From Lysinibacillus sp. KCTC 33748 (GTDB lineage Bacteria; Bacillota; Bacilli; Bacillales_A; Planococcaceae), in the NCBI RefSeq assembly GCF_002237755.1, contig NZ_MWSJ01000002.1, forward strand, positions 434,001-498,000: a stretch of DNA of 64,000 bases, given 5' to 3'. The notes beneath the pieces were generated by a model that saw only the letters and a list, made by a program, of their open reading frames with translations, ran no database searches and was not told where the DNA came from. The translations under genes were made by a program, and so were the position numbers. Position 1 is the stretch's first letter. The number at the start of each line of letters is the position of its first letter. This document shows, one piece after another, positions 40,774-49,227 of this stretch.

Positions 40774-41532
40774 ATGAAGAATCTTATAATCGGTGAACAT
40801 ATTGTAAAATCTTTCGGTGAGGGCGATGAAAAACACAATGTTCTCGACGGAGTGTCCGTTGACATAAACGAGGGGGAATTTGTTGCGATCATGGGACCCT
40901 CGGGCTCGGGAAAATCAACGCTAATGTTTGCATTGAGCGGCATGGACAGTATTGATGGCGGAAGGGTTACGTTTGATGGAAATGATATATCGTCCGTCGG
41001 TGAGGCTGAACTTTCAGATTTACGTAGAACTAAAATGGGCTTTGTTTTTCAGCAGCCAACTATGCTTAAAAATCTAAATATTCTCGATAATATTATTCTT
41101 CCATCAATTCGTGATAATAGAAAAAACGTTGCAAAGATTTCAGAGAAAGCAAGAGGGCTTATGAAGAGGGTAGGCATTGCGGAGCTTGAGATGCGGGATA
41201 TTACACAAGTTTCCGGAGGTCAGCTTCAGCGAGCGGGAATATGTCGAGCGCTTTTGAACAGCCCGAAAATCATCTTCGGCGATGAGCCTACAGGCGCACT
41301 AAATTCAAAATCGGCCCAGGAAATCATGGACATTTTTTCTGAAATTAACGCGGGCGGTACTGCAATTATGCTTGTCACTCACGATGCAAAGGTTGCGGCC
41401 CGTACGGAACGCATAATGTTTATGCTCGACGGAAAAATTGTCAGTGAGCTAAAGCTTCCAAAGTTTGACGGTACAGATATTGATGGCAGAGTTGAGAAAG
41501 TAACAGAAAAAATGTGGGAAATAGGAATATGA
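40774..41532 (+). CDS. ABC transporter ATP-binding protein (LolD/MacB type)
   Basis: A 252-aa ATPase for the adjacent FtsX-type permease. Walker A GPSGSGKST is at about residue 43, the Q-loop in FVFQQPTMLKNLNILDNIIL, the signature VSGGQLQRAGICRALL at about 148, Walker B IIFGDEPTGAL just after, and the switch histidine in MLVTHDAKVA. Small and single-domain, as in MacB-family pairs. Last gene of the TetR cluster; the terminator GATTCACGCA/TGTGTGAATC lies at 41667-41703. Base use is shifted like the rest of the cluster. Confidence 0.93.
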   Translation: MKNLIIGEHIVKSFGEGDEKHNVLDGVSVDINEGEFVAIMGPSGSGKSTLMFALSGMDSIDGGRVTFDGNDISSVGEAELSDLRRTKMGFVFQQPTMLKNLNILDNIILPSIRDNRKNVAKISEKARGLMKRVGIAELEMRDITQVSGGQLQRAGICRALLNSPKIIFGDEPTGALNSKSAQEIMDIFSEINAGGTAIMLVTHDAKVAARTERIMFMLDGKIVSELKLPKFDGTDIDGRVEKVTEKMWEIGI

Positions 41533-41666
41533 GTTGCTGTAACAACTAATACTGAATCTCACAATGGAAAATGAAAGATTTCTAGAGTAGTTACGTATCA
41601 AGTTGGCAATAAATGATTGGTCATAGAGAAAAGCAGGGGAATTGGTTCACTAGGCCTAAAGTAAAA

Positions 41667-41703
41667 GGATTCACGCATAGTTTTGTGTGTGAATCTTTTT
41701 TTG
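41667..41703 (+). terminator. Terminator after TetR/MFS/ABC cluster
   Basis: AAAGGATTCACGCA pairs with GTGTGTGAATCTTTT and a T-run follows. Confidence 0.8.
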
Positions 41704-41722
41704 CCTTTGGAAGCAGGATGTG

Positions 41723-41806
41723 GATAAAACTCAGAAGTTGGGTGATAAAAATTAAAAGTTGGGCGATAATTTCTGAAAGTGTTCCGATAAAACTAAAAGT
41801 TGGATG
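41723..41806 (+). repeat. Four 21-bp degenerate tandem repeats
   Basis: Units starting GATAAAACTCAGAAGTTGGG, GATAAAAATTAAAAGTTGGG, GATAATTTCTGAAAGTGTTC and GATAAAACTAAAAGTTGGAT begin at 41723, 41744, 41765 and 41786. The period is exactly 21 bp. The third unit is most diverged. No gene is supported here; the 71-codon frame over it lacks a ribosome site. Confidence 0.8.
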
Positions 41807-41858
41807 TCATTCCCCCTCGCTGTGCTGAAGGGGCATACATTTTCAACTGAATTTCATG

Positions 41859-41897
41859 AAGGAAGAGCCTTTTATTAAAAGGTTCTTCCTTTTTTTG
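41859..41897 (+). terminator. Second terminator before the YtrA-type operon
   Basis: AAGGAAGAGCCTTT and AAAGGTTCTTCCTT form a 14-bp stem around TATTA, followed by T7. Confidence 0.85.
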
Positions 41898-41906
41898 AAT
41901 TAATAC

Positions 41907-41953
41907 TTGCAAACTAAAAAGTCATAGTGTAATATCTAACTAGTACACTATGA
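41907..41953 (+). promoter_or_regulatory. Promoter with overlapping GntR-type operator
   Basis: TTGCAA (41907), 17 bp, TAATAT (41930). The inverted repeat TCATAGTGT (41922-41930) / ACACTATGA (41945-41953) brackets the -10 box. This is the place and shape expected for a YtrA-family repressor site, and a YtrA-like gene is second in the operon. Confidence 0.7.
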
Positions 41954-41965
41954 CGCGAGGTGTTT

Positions 41966-42739
41966 ATGTTGAAAAAATTCGCAGGGCTTTTAAAAAAGGA
42001 ATGGGTGCTCTATAGAGCATGGCTATTTGTTGGAATTTTTATTGGGATCACACTGTCAATATTAGTTCCATATTTAATTAGGCGGTTAAGTGATGGATTT
42101 ACGATGGAAAATCAGCTGTCATTTGCTTTCTCAATACTAGTACTTATATTAGGTGGATTTTTTTCGATATTACAATTCCTAGCTAGTATCCGTCATGACT
42201 TAAAGACCAAAGAGATATGGCTGCATTCAACTAGTTCTATCGCACAGCTTGTAGGTGTGAAAATCGTATTTTCCTTAATAGGATACGCTATCTTTAATTT
42301 AATCTTTATGAGTATAGCTATTTATAAAATCAAAGAGGAATTTATAGGTAACTTCGCGCAAATGTTTTTATTGCTTTTATTTTATGTAGCAGTGATTGTT
42401 ATGTTGCAATTGATGATGTTTGTGATCATGCTATTATTTTTAGCATTTAATCTCCAAATGAAACACTTTATTGGTGGTTTTTCCATTGTGATCACGATGG
42501 TTGCCTTTTTCATGAGTGTGAATTTATGGTTTAAATTTACAGCGAGTAATTTATATGATAATATTTTCCATCATATAGGAATTCGTTTGACTTTTCTGAA
42601 TCAATTTTTCCCACAGGTACAATCATTTCCGTTTACCATGGGCACAATGTATGTCGTCGAAGAAGTAGCAACGATTATTTTTGTAGCGGTCTTATTTATC
42701 ATAGCGACTAAGTGGCTTGAAAAGGTGGTTTTACGATGA
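41966..42739 (+). CDS. ABC-2-like membrane permease of the YtrA-type operon
   Basis: A 257-aa membrane protein with six hydrophobic segments, no signal peptide and a short basic N-terminus (MLKKFAGLLKKEWVLYRAWL), typical of ABC-2 permeases in GntR-controlled Ytr/Bcr-like loci. The start ATG 41966 has GCGAGG 5 nt upstream; the ORF's GTG overlaps that site. It overlaps the regulator gene by 4 nt (ATGA). It probably pairs with the first ATPase (43103). Substrate unknown; related loci respond to cell-wall antibiotics. Confidence 0.78.
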   Translation: MLKKFAGLLKKEWVLYRAWLFVGIFIGITLSILVPYLIRRLSDGFTMENQLSFAFSILVLILGGFFSILQFLASIRHDLKTKEIWLHSTSSIAQLVGVKIVFSLIGYAIFNLIFMSIAIYKIKEEFIGNFAQMFLLLLFYVAVIVMLQLMMFVIMLLFLAFNLQMKHFIGGFSIVITMVAFFMSVNLWFKFTASNLYDNIFHHIGIRLTFLNQFFPQVQSFPFTMGTMYVVEEVATIIFVAVLFIIATKWLEKVVLR

Positions 42740-43092
42740 CAATCGACTTTTCGCGTGATAAGCCCATCTATAGCCAGCTCGTAGATCGGATATGTGGGGA
42801 CATTTTGAAAGGGAAGCTAGTGCTTGGAGATCGACTTCCTTCGGTTCGAGAATATGCAGTGGAAACTGGTGTCAATGTGAATACTGTGCAACGAGTGTAT
42901 AAGGAGTTAGAAGCAATGAATATAACGGAAACCAAACGAGGGCAAGGTACATTTATTACAACCGATGATGGGCGAATTGCTCTATTACGGGAAGATATGA
43001 AAAATCAACTGGCAGATCATTTTTTAACTTCTATTGAAGCGCTTGGGTTTTCAAAGGATGAGATGCTCGTTGTTTTACAAAATAAATCGTGA
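42736..43092 (+). CDS. GntR-family regulator, YtrA subfamily
   Basis: A 118-aa short GntR regulator. The winged helix fills residues 1-75 (YSQLVDRICGDILKGKLVLG, DRLPSVREYAVETGVNVNTV, QRVYKELEAMNITETKRGQG) and only a short C-terminal helix pair follows (LTSIEALGFSKDEMLVVLQ), as in the YtrA group that regulates ABC operons. It probably binds the palindrome at 41922-41953 and represses its own operon. Start and stop overlap or abut its neighbours (11 nt before the ATPase ATG). Confidence 0.92.
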   Translation: MTIDFSRDKPIYSQLVDRICGDILKGKLVLGDRLPSVREYAVETGVNVNTVQRVYKELEAMNITETKRGQGTFITTDDGRIALLREDMKNQLADHFLTSIEALGFSKDEMLVVLQNKS

Positions 43093-43102
43093 GGTGAAAT
43101 AA

Positions 43103-43798
43103 ATGCTACAGCTATCAAATGTTTCTTTTCGTTATATGAAAAAGCCTATTTTACAAGATGTGTCTTTTTCCATCCCTGTTGGACAAATCATTGGACTTGT
43201 TGGGGAAAATGGTAGTGGCAAGTCGACATTATTAAAAGTATTGGCCGGCCTATTACGTCCGACAAGTGGTGAGGTATTGCTAAATGGAACGTCTGTTACA
43301 CGCAGAAGTGCTGATGAAATTGCCTATTTACCAGATATTGATTTGTTTTTTGATTTTTACACAGGTGAGCAGCTTTTTCAGCACTATGCCTCTCAATTCG
43401 AAGATTTTTCGTATGATAAAGCTTGTATCGTTGCAGAGTTTTTACAGGTTGATAAAAATGTGAAGCTACGGCAATTATCCAAGGGGAACCGTGGCCGGAT
43501 GAAAATGGCCGCAACTCTTGGGCGAGAGGTACCTTTTTATTTAATGGATGAGCCTTTCTCTGGTCTGGATCCAATCGTTCGTGAACAGCTGATTAAAGGG
43601 TTAATTCAATTTACTGACATTGAACACCAAACAATATTATTATCAACGCATGAGTTATATGAGGTAGAGCCTATTTTAGATCAAATCATTTTATTGCAAA
43701 ATGGATCGATCATTGCACAAGAGGAAGTAGAGATGATTCGAGATGTTTCGAATAAGGAAGCTGTGCAATGGATGAAGGCGTTTTATAAGAAAGGGTGA
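43103..43798 (+). CDS. ABC ATP-binding protein 1 of the YtrA-type operon
   Basis: A 231-aa ABC ATPase. Walker A GENGSGKST is at about residue 36, the signature is the variant LSKGNRGRMKMAATLGR (about 122, typical of Ytr/Bcr-type ATPases), then Walker B FYLMDEPFSGLDP and the switch region LLSTHELYEVE. GAGGTG precedes the ATG. By order and size it is the partner of the small permease at 41966. The stop overlaps the next gene's ribosome site, so the ATPases are translationally coupled. Confidence 0.92.
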   Translation: MLQLSNVSFRYMKKPILQDVSFSIPVGQIIGLVGENGSGKSTLLKVLAGLLRPTSGEVLLNGTSVTRRSADEIAYLPDIDLFFDFYTGEQLFQHYASQFEDFSYDKACIVAEFLQVDKNVKLRQLSKGNRGRMKMAATLGREVPFYLMDEPFSGLDPIVREQLIKGLIQFTDIEHQTILLSTHELYEVEPILDQIILLQNGSIIAQEEVEMIRDVSNKEAVQWMKAFYKKG

Positions 43799-43803
43799 AA
43801 TTT

Positions 43804-44727
43804 ATGACAACACAACCAATTGTTCAATTGCAAAATTTATCAAAAACTATTGGTGGCAAGCAATTGATTCAGCAATTGAATATCGATTTATATCCAGGGC
43901 AAATCACTGGATTTTTAGGACCGAATGGCGCAGGGAAAACAACGACAATTCGTATGATGACAGGTCTTATGAATCCATCAGAAGGGAAAGTCATTATTGA
44001 TGGTCTTTCCTTACAGGACAATTATGAGGAAGCGATTAGTAAAGTCGGTGTAATTGTAGAAAATCCGGAAATGTATAAATTTATGACGGGCTATAAAAAC
44101 CTATTGCACTTTGCGCGTATGCATAAAAACGTTACAAAAGAGCGTATTCAAGAGGTAGTGAGACAGGTCGGCCTTGAAAATCGTATTCATGAAAAGGTTT
44201 CGACGTATTCGCTAGGGATGCGTCAGCGTTTAGGACTTGCTCAGGCACTACTTCATCGACCAAAATTTTTAATTTTAGATGAACCTACTAATGGTCTAGA
44301 CCCAGCAGGTATTCGAGAGTTTCGTATGTACTTGCGTAAAATTGCAGCTGAGGATGGCGTATCTGTATTTGTTTCCAGTCATTTATTATCCGAAATTGAA
44401 TTAATGTGTGATCGAGTAGCTGTCATACAAAATGGCAAACTCATCGATATTCGTGATATCAACGTTGAAACATCTTCGTTTTATTATATTGAAGCTACAC
44501 CAAATGATCAGGCTGCAGCACTTCTACAAAAGCTCGATTACAACTTTGTGGCGGAAAATAACGGTTATGTAGTGGAAATAAAGAAAGAGGATATACCGAA
44601 ACTCATTCCTCAATTTGTTAACGAAGAAATTCAATTATTTGCCGTACAACCGCATCAAAAAACGTTGGAGGATCAATTCTTAGAAATGACAGGAGGTGGC
44701 CAAATTGCTGAATCTAATTCAAAATGA
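43804..44727 (+). CDS. ABC ATP-binding protein 2 (BcrA-like)
   Basis: A 307-aa ABC ATPase of the bacitracin/lantibiotic-resistance (BcrA) group. Walker A GPNGAGKTTT is at about residue 40, signature YSLGMRQRLGLAQALLHRP at about 138, Walker B LILDEPTNGLDP at about 160, then SSHLLSEIELMCDRV. The extra C-terminal domain (about 220-307) is normal for the group. ATG 43804 has AAAGGGTG 7 nt upstream; the in-frame GTG 43795 is inside that site. It pairs with the permease that starts 23 nt before its stop. Confidence 0.92.
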   Translation: MTTQPIVQLQNLSKTIGGKQLIQQLNIDLYPGQITGFLGPNGAGKTTTIRMMTGLMNPSEGKVIIDGLSLQDNYEEAISKVGVIVENPEMYKFMTGYKNLLHFARMHKNVTKERIQEVVRQVGLENRIHEKVSTYSLGMRQRLGLAQALLHRPKFLILDEPTNGLDPAGIREFRMYLRKIAAEDGVSVFVSSHLLSEIELMCDRVAVIQNGKLIDIRDINVETSSFYYIEATPNDQAAALLQKLDYNFVAENNGYVVEIKKEDIPKLIPQFVNEEIQLFAVQPHQKTLEDQFLEMTGGGQIAESNSK

Positions 44728-45649
44728 GTGGATGAAATTATGGCATAAAAAAGGAACTTGGGCAATGGTTGCGCTACTAATCCTTTTTATTATTGGTCCT
44801 GGTATTATGATGAAATACCAGGAAATAAAGTACAATAGCAATAACAGTGAAACGTGGCAGGAAAGTGAACAGCAAGTCATTAATCTTAATAAAGAAATGA
44901 TGGAAGATGAAAATATATCGGCAGAGGATAAAAAGCACTTTGAAGAGGAAATGGCTATTTCTGAGTATCGATTAGCAAATGAACTGCCGTCTCAAGAAGA
45001 TGGAAGCGTAGCAAGCTTTATGTCATTTGCTGGTAATATGCTGAATTTAGTAACATTATTTACAGTTATTATTGCAGCAAGTATCGTATCAAGTGAATTT
45101 GCTACTGGTACGATTAAAATGCTATTAACGCGTCCAGTTTCACGGGCAAAAATATTAACTTCAAAATTACTTACAACTTTCATATTTGGACTCTTTTTAT
45201 ATGTTGTCACTTTCATAGTAAGTGCTCTAGTTGGACTTATACTATTTGGTGGCGGAACTGGTGTTGAGTTAGAAATGGTCAATGGTCAGATTGTTGAAAA
45301 AGCAGTGTGGAATGATTTAGCATACCACTATTTACTTTCTGGCGGAGACTTTGTCATGTCAATATTGTTTGCTTTCCTAGTGGGCTCTGTTTTCCGTTCA
45401 AGCTCTTTAGCAATTGGTTTAACGATGTTCTTATCCTTTACAGGCGGAATGATTGTCATGTTCTTAAGCAGATTTAAAATCGTTAAATATATTTGGTTAA
45501 CTCATTCAGATTTAACACAATATGAACGTGGTAGTTCAATACTAGATGGCATTACAATGCCATTCTCACTCACGATCCTTGCGATTTATGCTGTTCTTTT
45601 CCTTGCGATCAGCTATATGTCCTTTATGAAACGTGACGTCACAGCGTAA
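44705..45649 (+). CDS. ABC-2 type permease (BcrB-like)
   Basis: A 314-aa permease. MLNLIQNEWMKLWHKKGTW leads into TM1, a long extracytoplasmic loop (about 40-105, rich in Glu/Lys) follows, then five more helices with SEFATGTIKMLLTRPVSRAK, the conserved ABC-2 motif between TM2 and TM3. TTG 44705 has AGGAGGT 7 nt upstream; the ORF's earlier GTG is inside that site. Last gene of the operon, followed by a terminator at 45671-45717. With the BcrA-like ATPase it probably expels or detoxifies a membrane-active agent. Confidence 0.88.
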   Translation: MLNLIQNEWMKLWHKKGTWAMVALLILFIIGPGIMMKYQEIKYNSNNSETWQESEQQVINLNKEMMEDENISAEDKKHFEEEMAISEYRLANELPSQEDGSVASFMSFAGNMLNLVTLFTVIIAASIVSSEFATGTIKMLLTRPVSRAKILTSKLLTTFIFGLFLYVVTFIVSALVGLILFGGGTGVELEMVNGQIVEKAVWNDLAYHYLLSGGDFVMSILFAFLVGSVFRSSSLAIGLTMFLSFTGGMIVMFLSRFKIVKYIWLTHSDLTQYERGSSILDGITMPFSLTILAIYAVLFLAISYMSFMKRDVTA

Positions 45650-45670
45650 ATAATAGAATTCATGAAATGT

Positions 45671-45717
45671 AGTCCAATTGGTTTAAGCCAGACTTCCAAT
45701 TGGGCTATGTTTTTTTC
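45671..45717 (+). terminator. Terminator after YtrA-type ABC operon
   Basis: AGTCCAATTGG pairs with CCAATTGGGCT, then ATGTTTTTTTC. Confidence 0.8.
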
Positions 45718-45832
45718 CTATAAATAAATCAAGCTTATGTGTAATAGGATTTAAAATTTTGGAATCCCTGCCTTCATTTCAAAAATAATGTTTATTTTTT
45801 GTATGAGTGATAATATAATGATAGCAACTTAA

Positions 45833-45875
45833 TGAAAACGCTTTTTTCTATTAAGTGGTCTAGACAACTATACCA
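45833..45875 (+). promoter_or_regulatory. NagR/DasR-like operator and weak cre upstream of nagP
   Basis: AGTGGTCTAGACAACT (45854-45869) and the overlapping TGGTCTAGACAACTATACCA (45856-45875) match the ACTGGTCTAGACCACT-type boxes bound by GntR regulators of GlcNAc use. TGAAAACGCTTTTT (45833-45846) is a partial match to CcpA cre sites. A TATAAT box lies at 45814. No nagR gene is in the window. Confidence 0.65.
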
Positions 45876-45889
45876 AAGGGGGATATTTA

Positions 45890-47836
45890 ATGTTAGCTTT
45901 CTTACAAAAAATCGGTAAGTCGTTAATGTTTCCAATCGCTACATTACCAGCAGCCGCAATATTGTTACGCTTAGGCTCTGATGACATGCTTGGTGCAGTG
46001 TCAAATGATGTTATTAAGCATATTGCAAGTATTATGGCAGCATCTGGTGATGCGATTTTAGGTAATTTACCTATAATATTTGCGATTGGTATCGCGATGG
46101 GTCTAGCACATGATAATAGTGGTGGTGCAGCATTAGCGGGTGCCATTGCACATCTAGTGTTAGTCGCAGTATTAGGATCTGTAAATGAAGATCTGAATAT
46201 GGGAGTATTCGGTGGCATTATTGCAGGTATTACAGCAGGCTTACTTTATAACAAATTCTATAATGTAAAATTCCCAGAATGGCTGTCATTCTTCGGAGGA
46301 CGGCGTTTTGTGCCAATTATAACGTCCATCACGATGGCGGTTTTAGCAGGTATTTTAGCTGTTATATGGGGACCAATTCAAGGTGGTATTGATTCAGTAG
46401 GGAACTGGTTAATCGGTGCTGGATCACTTGGTGTTGGGTTATATGGCTTCTTAAATCGTCTATTAATTCCAGTCGGTTTACATCATGTTATTAATACGAT
46501 CATATGGTTTGACTTTGGTGAATTTACTAATGCTGCAGGCGAACTTGTCAAAGGAGATATTCATCGATTTTTAGCAGGAGACCCATCAGCAGGACATTTC
46601 CAAGCAGGTTTCTTCCCAATTATGATGTTTGGATTACCAGCAGCGTGTCTTGCGATGTACTTTGCAGCGAAAAAGAAAAATCGTGCAGTAGTTGGTGGTA
46701 TGTTCGTATCTATCGCGTTGACAGCATTTTTAACAGGTGTAACTGAGCCTATTGAATTTACATTTATGTTTTTATCACCAGTACTTTATGGGATCCATGC
46801 AGTTTTAACAGGTATTTCGCTTGCCGTTGCCTATATTATTGGATTCCGTGACGGTTTTGCTTTTTCCGCAGGTTTAATTGACTATCTTTTAAACTTTGGA
46901 TTAGCAGATAGTCCATGGCTATTACTTCCTTTAGGATTAGGTTTCGGGGCAATTTACTTTGTCGTTTTCTATTTCTTAATCAAGAAGTTAGATTTAAAAA
47001 CACCTGGTCGTGAAGACGAAGATGAAGAAGGGGCAGATGTTACTTCAGCTGTTTCTGATGATTTAGATGTACGTGCTTTCCATACAATCGAAGCATTAGG
47101 TGGACAAGAGAATATTAAGCAAGTTGATTACTGCACAACACGTCTTCGTATGACTGTTGGTGATGCGGATCAGATGGATGAAAAAACATTAAAACAAACG
47201 GGCGCACGTGGTGTTATGCGTATAAGTAAGACAAATGTGCAAGTAATTATCGGTACATCTGTAGAGTTTTTGGCAGAAGCTATGAAAGATCGCCTGAAAA
47301 AAGGGAATCCAGCGCCTTCAAATGTAGATGTACAAAAAGAAGCGTCTGTTGAAGAAGTAACAACAGCAGAAGGAACAAATCCTTCCAATGATTTTGAAAT
47401 GCCGATTACAGGAGATTTAATACCGTTATCTGACGTGCCAGATGAAGCTTTCTCGTCAGGTATAATGGGGCCAGGTTTTGGTATTCATCCAAAGGATGGT
47501 ACAGTTCATGCGCCATTTGATGGTCAAGTAGTAATGGTTTTCCCAACGAAGCATGCGATCGGTTTAAAATCTAATACAGGTGTTGAAATATTAATTCATG
47601 TCGGTTTAGATACGGTCACTCTAAATGGTGAAGGTTTTGAAGCAATGGTTACAGAAGGTCAAGTAATTAAACGTGGCGATACATTATTAAAAGTTGATTT
47701 TGAGAGTGTTAAAGACAAAGTACCGTCTATCGTTACACCAGTTGTTTTCACAAGTTTAATGGGGCAAGAAATTACACTTGAAAAAACTGGTTTCCAACGA
47801 TCAGGTTCACGTAACATTATTTCGATGAAGAAGTAA
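45890..47836 (+). CDS. nagP: N-acetylglucosamine PTS permease, EIICBA
   Basis: A 648-aa GlcNAc-specific phosphotransferase permease that takes up and phosphorylates GlcNAc to GlcNAc-6-P. The membrane EIIC domain (1-370) has TEPIEFTFMFLSPVLY, the glucose/GlcNAc-family signature. EIIB (about 395-475) has the phospho-cysteine in KQVDYCTTRLRMTV. EIIA (about 505-640) has HPKDGTVHAPFDGQVVMVFP and the phospho-histidine in ILIHVGLDTVTLNGEGF. All three domains are complete, in the order C-B-A. Head of a cluster with nagA, nagB, ptsH and ptsI; the cluster context decides GlcNAc over glucose. AAAGGGGG precedes the ATG. Confidence 0.93.
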   Translation: MLAFLQKIGKSLMFPIATLPAAAILLRLGSDDMLGAVSNDVIKHIASIMAASGDAILGNLPIIFAIGIAMGLAHDNSGGAALAGAIAHLVLVAVLGSVNEDLNMGVFGGIIAGITAGLLYNKFYNVKFPEWLSFFGGRRFVPIITSITMAVLAGILAVIWGPIQGGIDSVGNWLIGAGSLGVGLYGFLNRLLIPVGLHHVINTIIWFDFGEFTNAAGELVKGDIHRFLAGDPSAGHFQAGFFPIMMFGLPAACLAMYFAAKKKNRAVVGGMFVSIALTAFLTGVTEPIEFTFMFLSPVLYGIHAVLTGISLAVAYIIGFRDGFAFSAGLIDYLLNFGLADSPWLLLPLGLGFGAIYFVVFYFLIKKLDLKTPGREDEDEEGADVTSAVSDDLDVRAFHTIEALGGQENIKQVDYCTTRLRMTVGDADQMDEKTLKQTGARGVMRISKTNVQVIIGTSVEFLAEAMKDRLKKGNPAPSNVDVQKEASVEEVTTAEGTNPSNDFEMPITGDLIPLSDVPDEAFSSGIMGPGFGIHPKDGTVHAPFDGQVVMVFPTKHAIGLKSNTGVEILIHVGLDTVTLNGEGFEAMVTEGQVIKRGDTLLKVDFESVKDKVPSIVTPVVFTSLMGQEITLEKTGFQRSGSRNIISMKK

Positions 47837-47910
47837 CAAACAAAGGATGCTGTCTAAAAAGGTCCATCTAACAAAATGAACATGCACTAATCGTAAATCC
47901 GCTTAATTTT

Positions 47911-48020
47911 CTGTGGGAAAGCATAGTCCCACAGAAATCTATGCGGGTCGTAGTACTATATCAAAATATTAGCATTGATAGGATCGCTTCAAACACTTAG
48001 GCCAGTATCTTCTATCAATC
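47911..48020 (+). other. Spacer with two hairpins between nagP and nagA
   Basis: CTGTGGGA/TCCCACAG (47911-47936) and ATTGATAG/CTATCAAT (about 47975-48020) can fold. Neither has a T-run. The 200-bp gap interrupts an otherwise tight cluster, so it may hold a processing site or a second promoter. Confidence 0.4.
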
Positions 48021-48036
48021 CTAGGAGATGTTTTTA

Positions 48037-49182
48037 ATGAATTTATTAATCCGTAACATCACAGTTGTCAATGCAACAGGACGACTGGAATGTGTCGACG
48101 TTTTCATGAAGGATGGGGAAATTGCACAAATTGCGCAGCAAATTAACGCAGATCAAGTGCAAATTATAGATGGTACAGGGAAATTTTTATTCCCTGGTTA
48201 TATCGATATGCATATTCATGGCTCTGCTCAAATGGACACGATGGATGCATCGAATGAAGGTCTTCATACGATGGCGAAATCACTTGCAAAAGAAGGAACA
48301 ATAGGCTTTTTAGCAACGACGATGACACAAAGCTATCAAAATATTGAACGTGCTCTTGAAAATATTTCGGAGTTTACTTCAAATCCAGACGAGGCAGAAC
48401 TTCTAGGTATTCATGTAGAAGGTCCTTTTATATCAAAAAAGCGTGTAGGTGCACAGCCGCTTGAATATGTTGTACCACCTGATTTCGCTGTTTTTACAAA
48501 GTGGCAAAACGTAAGTGCCTATAAAATTAAACAAATTACAATGGCGCCAGAAGAACCAAATGGATTTGAGGTCGTTCAAGCAATTGCAGATAGCGGTGTG
48601 GTCGTTTCAATTGGTCATTCTGATGCAACATTTGAACAAATGAAAGAAGCGGTTCGTCATGGTGCAACACAAGGCACACATTTATACAACCAAATGCGCC
48701 CATTCCATCATCGAGATCCAGGTGTTGTCGGTGGCGTATTATTATTAGAGGAAATGAAGGCAGAAATCATTGTTGATTTTATCCATATGCACAAGGATGC
48801 CGTGAATATGGCATATCGTTTAAAAGGAGCAGATGGTATTATTTTAATAACCGATGCAATGCGAGCAAAAGGAATGCCATATGGAGAATATGACTTAGGT
48901 GGTCAAATGGTTCATGTCTCCGAAAATGGAGCGCATTTATCAAATGGAGCCCTTGCTGGGAGTGTATTAAAAATGGACCAAGCTGTACGGAATATGCAAC
49001 TCATCACGAACTGCACGTTAGAAGAACTTGTTAAAATGTCGAGCTACAATGCAGCAAAACAACTAAAACTGACGAACAAAGGACAAATCGAACAAGGATT
49101 TGATGCAGATGTTGTGATTCTGGATGAACAGTTAATGTTGCAACAAACAATTAAGGCTGGAAAAGTAATCTACGAAGCGTAA
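48037..49182 (+). CDS. nagA: N-acetylglucosamine-6-phosphate deacetylase
   Basis: A 381-aa amidohydrolase that converts GlcNAc-6-P to glucosamine-6-P and acetate. Metal and active-site motifs: YIDMHIHGSAQMDTMDA (HxH-type, about 57-72), LLGIHVEGPFISKKRVGAQP (catalytic-site Glu), SIGHSDATFEQ, GTHLYNQMRPFHHRDPG and the catalytic Asp in ILITDAMRAKG. The start ATG 48037 follows TAGGAG at 9 nt; an upstream ATG at 48028 is possible. It lies between nagP and nagB as in other Firmicutes nag clusters. Cytoplasmic. Confidence 0.95.
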   Translation: MNLLIRNITVVNATGRLECVDVFMKDGEIAQIAQQINADQVQIIDGTGKFLFPGYIDMHIHGSAQMDTMDASNEGLHTMAKSLAKEGTIGFLATTMTQSYQNIERALENISEFTSNPDEAELLGIHVEGPFISKKRVGAQPLEYVVPPDFAVFTKWQNVSAYKIKQITMAPEEPNGFEVVQAIADSGVVVSIGHSDATFEQMKEAVRHGATQGTHLYNQMRPFHHRDPGVVGGVLLLEEMKAEIIVDFIHMHKDAVNMAYRLKGADGIILITDAMRAKGMPYGEYDLGGQMVHVSENGAHLSNGALAGSVLKMDQAVRNMQLITNCTLEELVKMSSYNAAKQLKLTNKGQIEQGFDADVVILDEQLMLQQTIKAGKVIYEA

Positions 49183-49227
49183 GATTTCGTATGCCTGTTT
49201 AATAAGTAAATAAGGGGGAATAGGAAA

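Noticed and set aside
40284..40943. A 219-aa minus-strand frame inside the ABC genes
   Set aside because: It is a shadow of the permease and ATPase coding strands, which have clear motifs.
41723..41806. CRISPR array
   Set aside because: The 21-bp units are contiguous, with no spacers, and no cas genes are present anywhere in the window.
41613..41828. A 71-aa gene over the 21-bp tandem repeats
   Set aside because: It has no ribosome site, contains a terminator hairpin, and its sequence is just the translated repeat.
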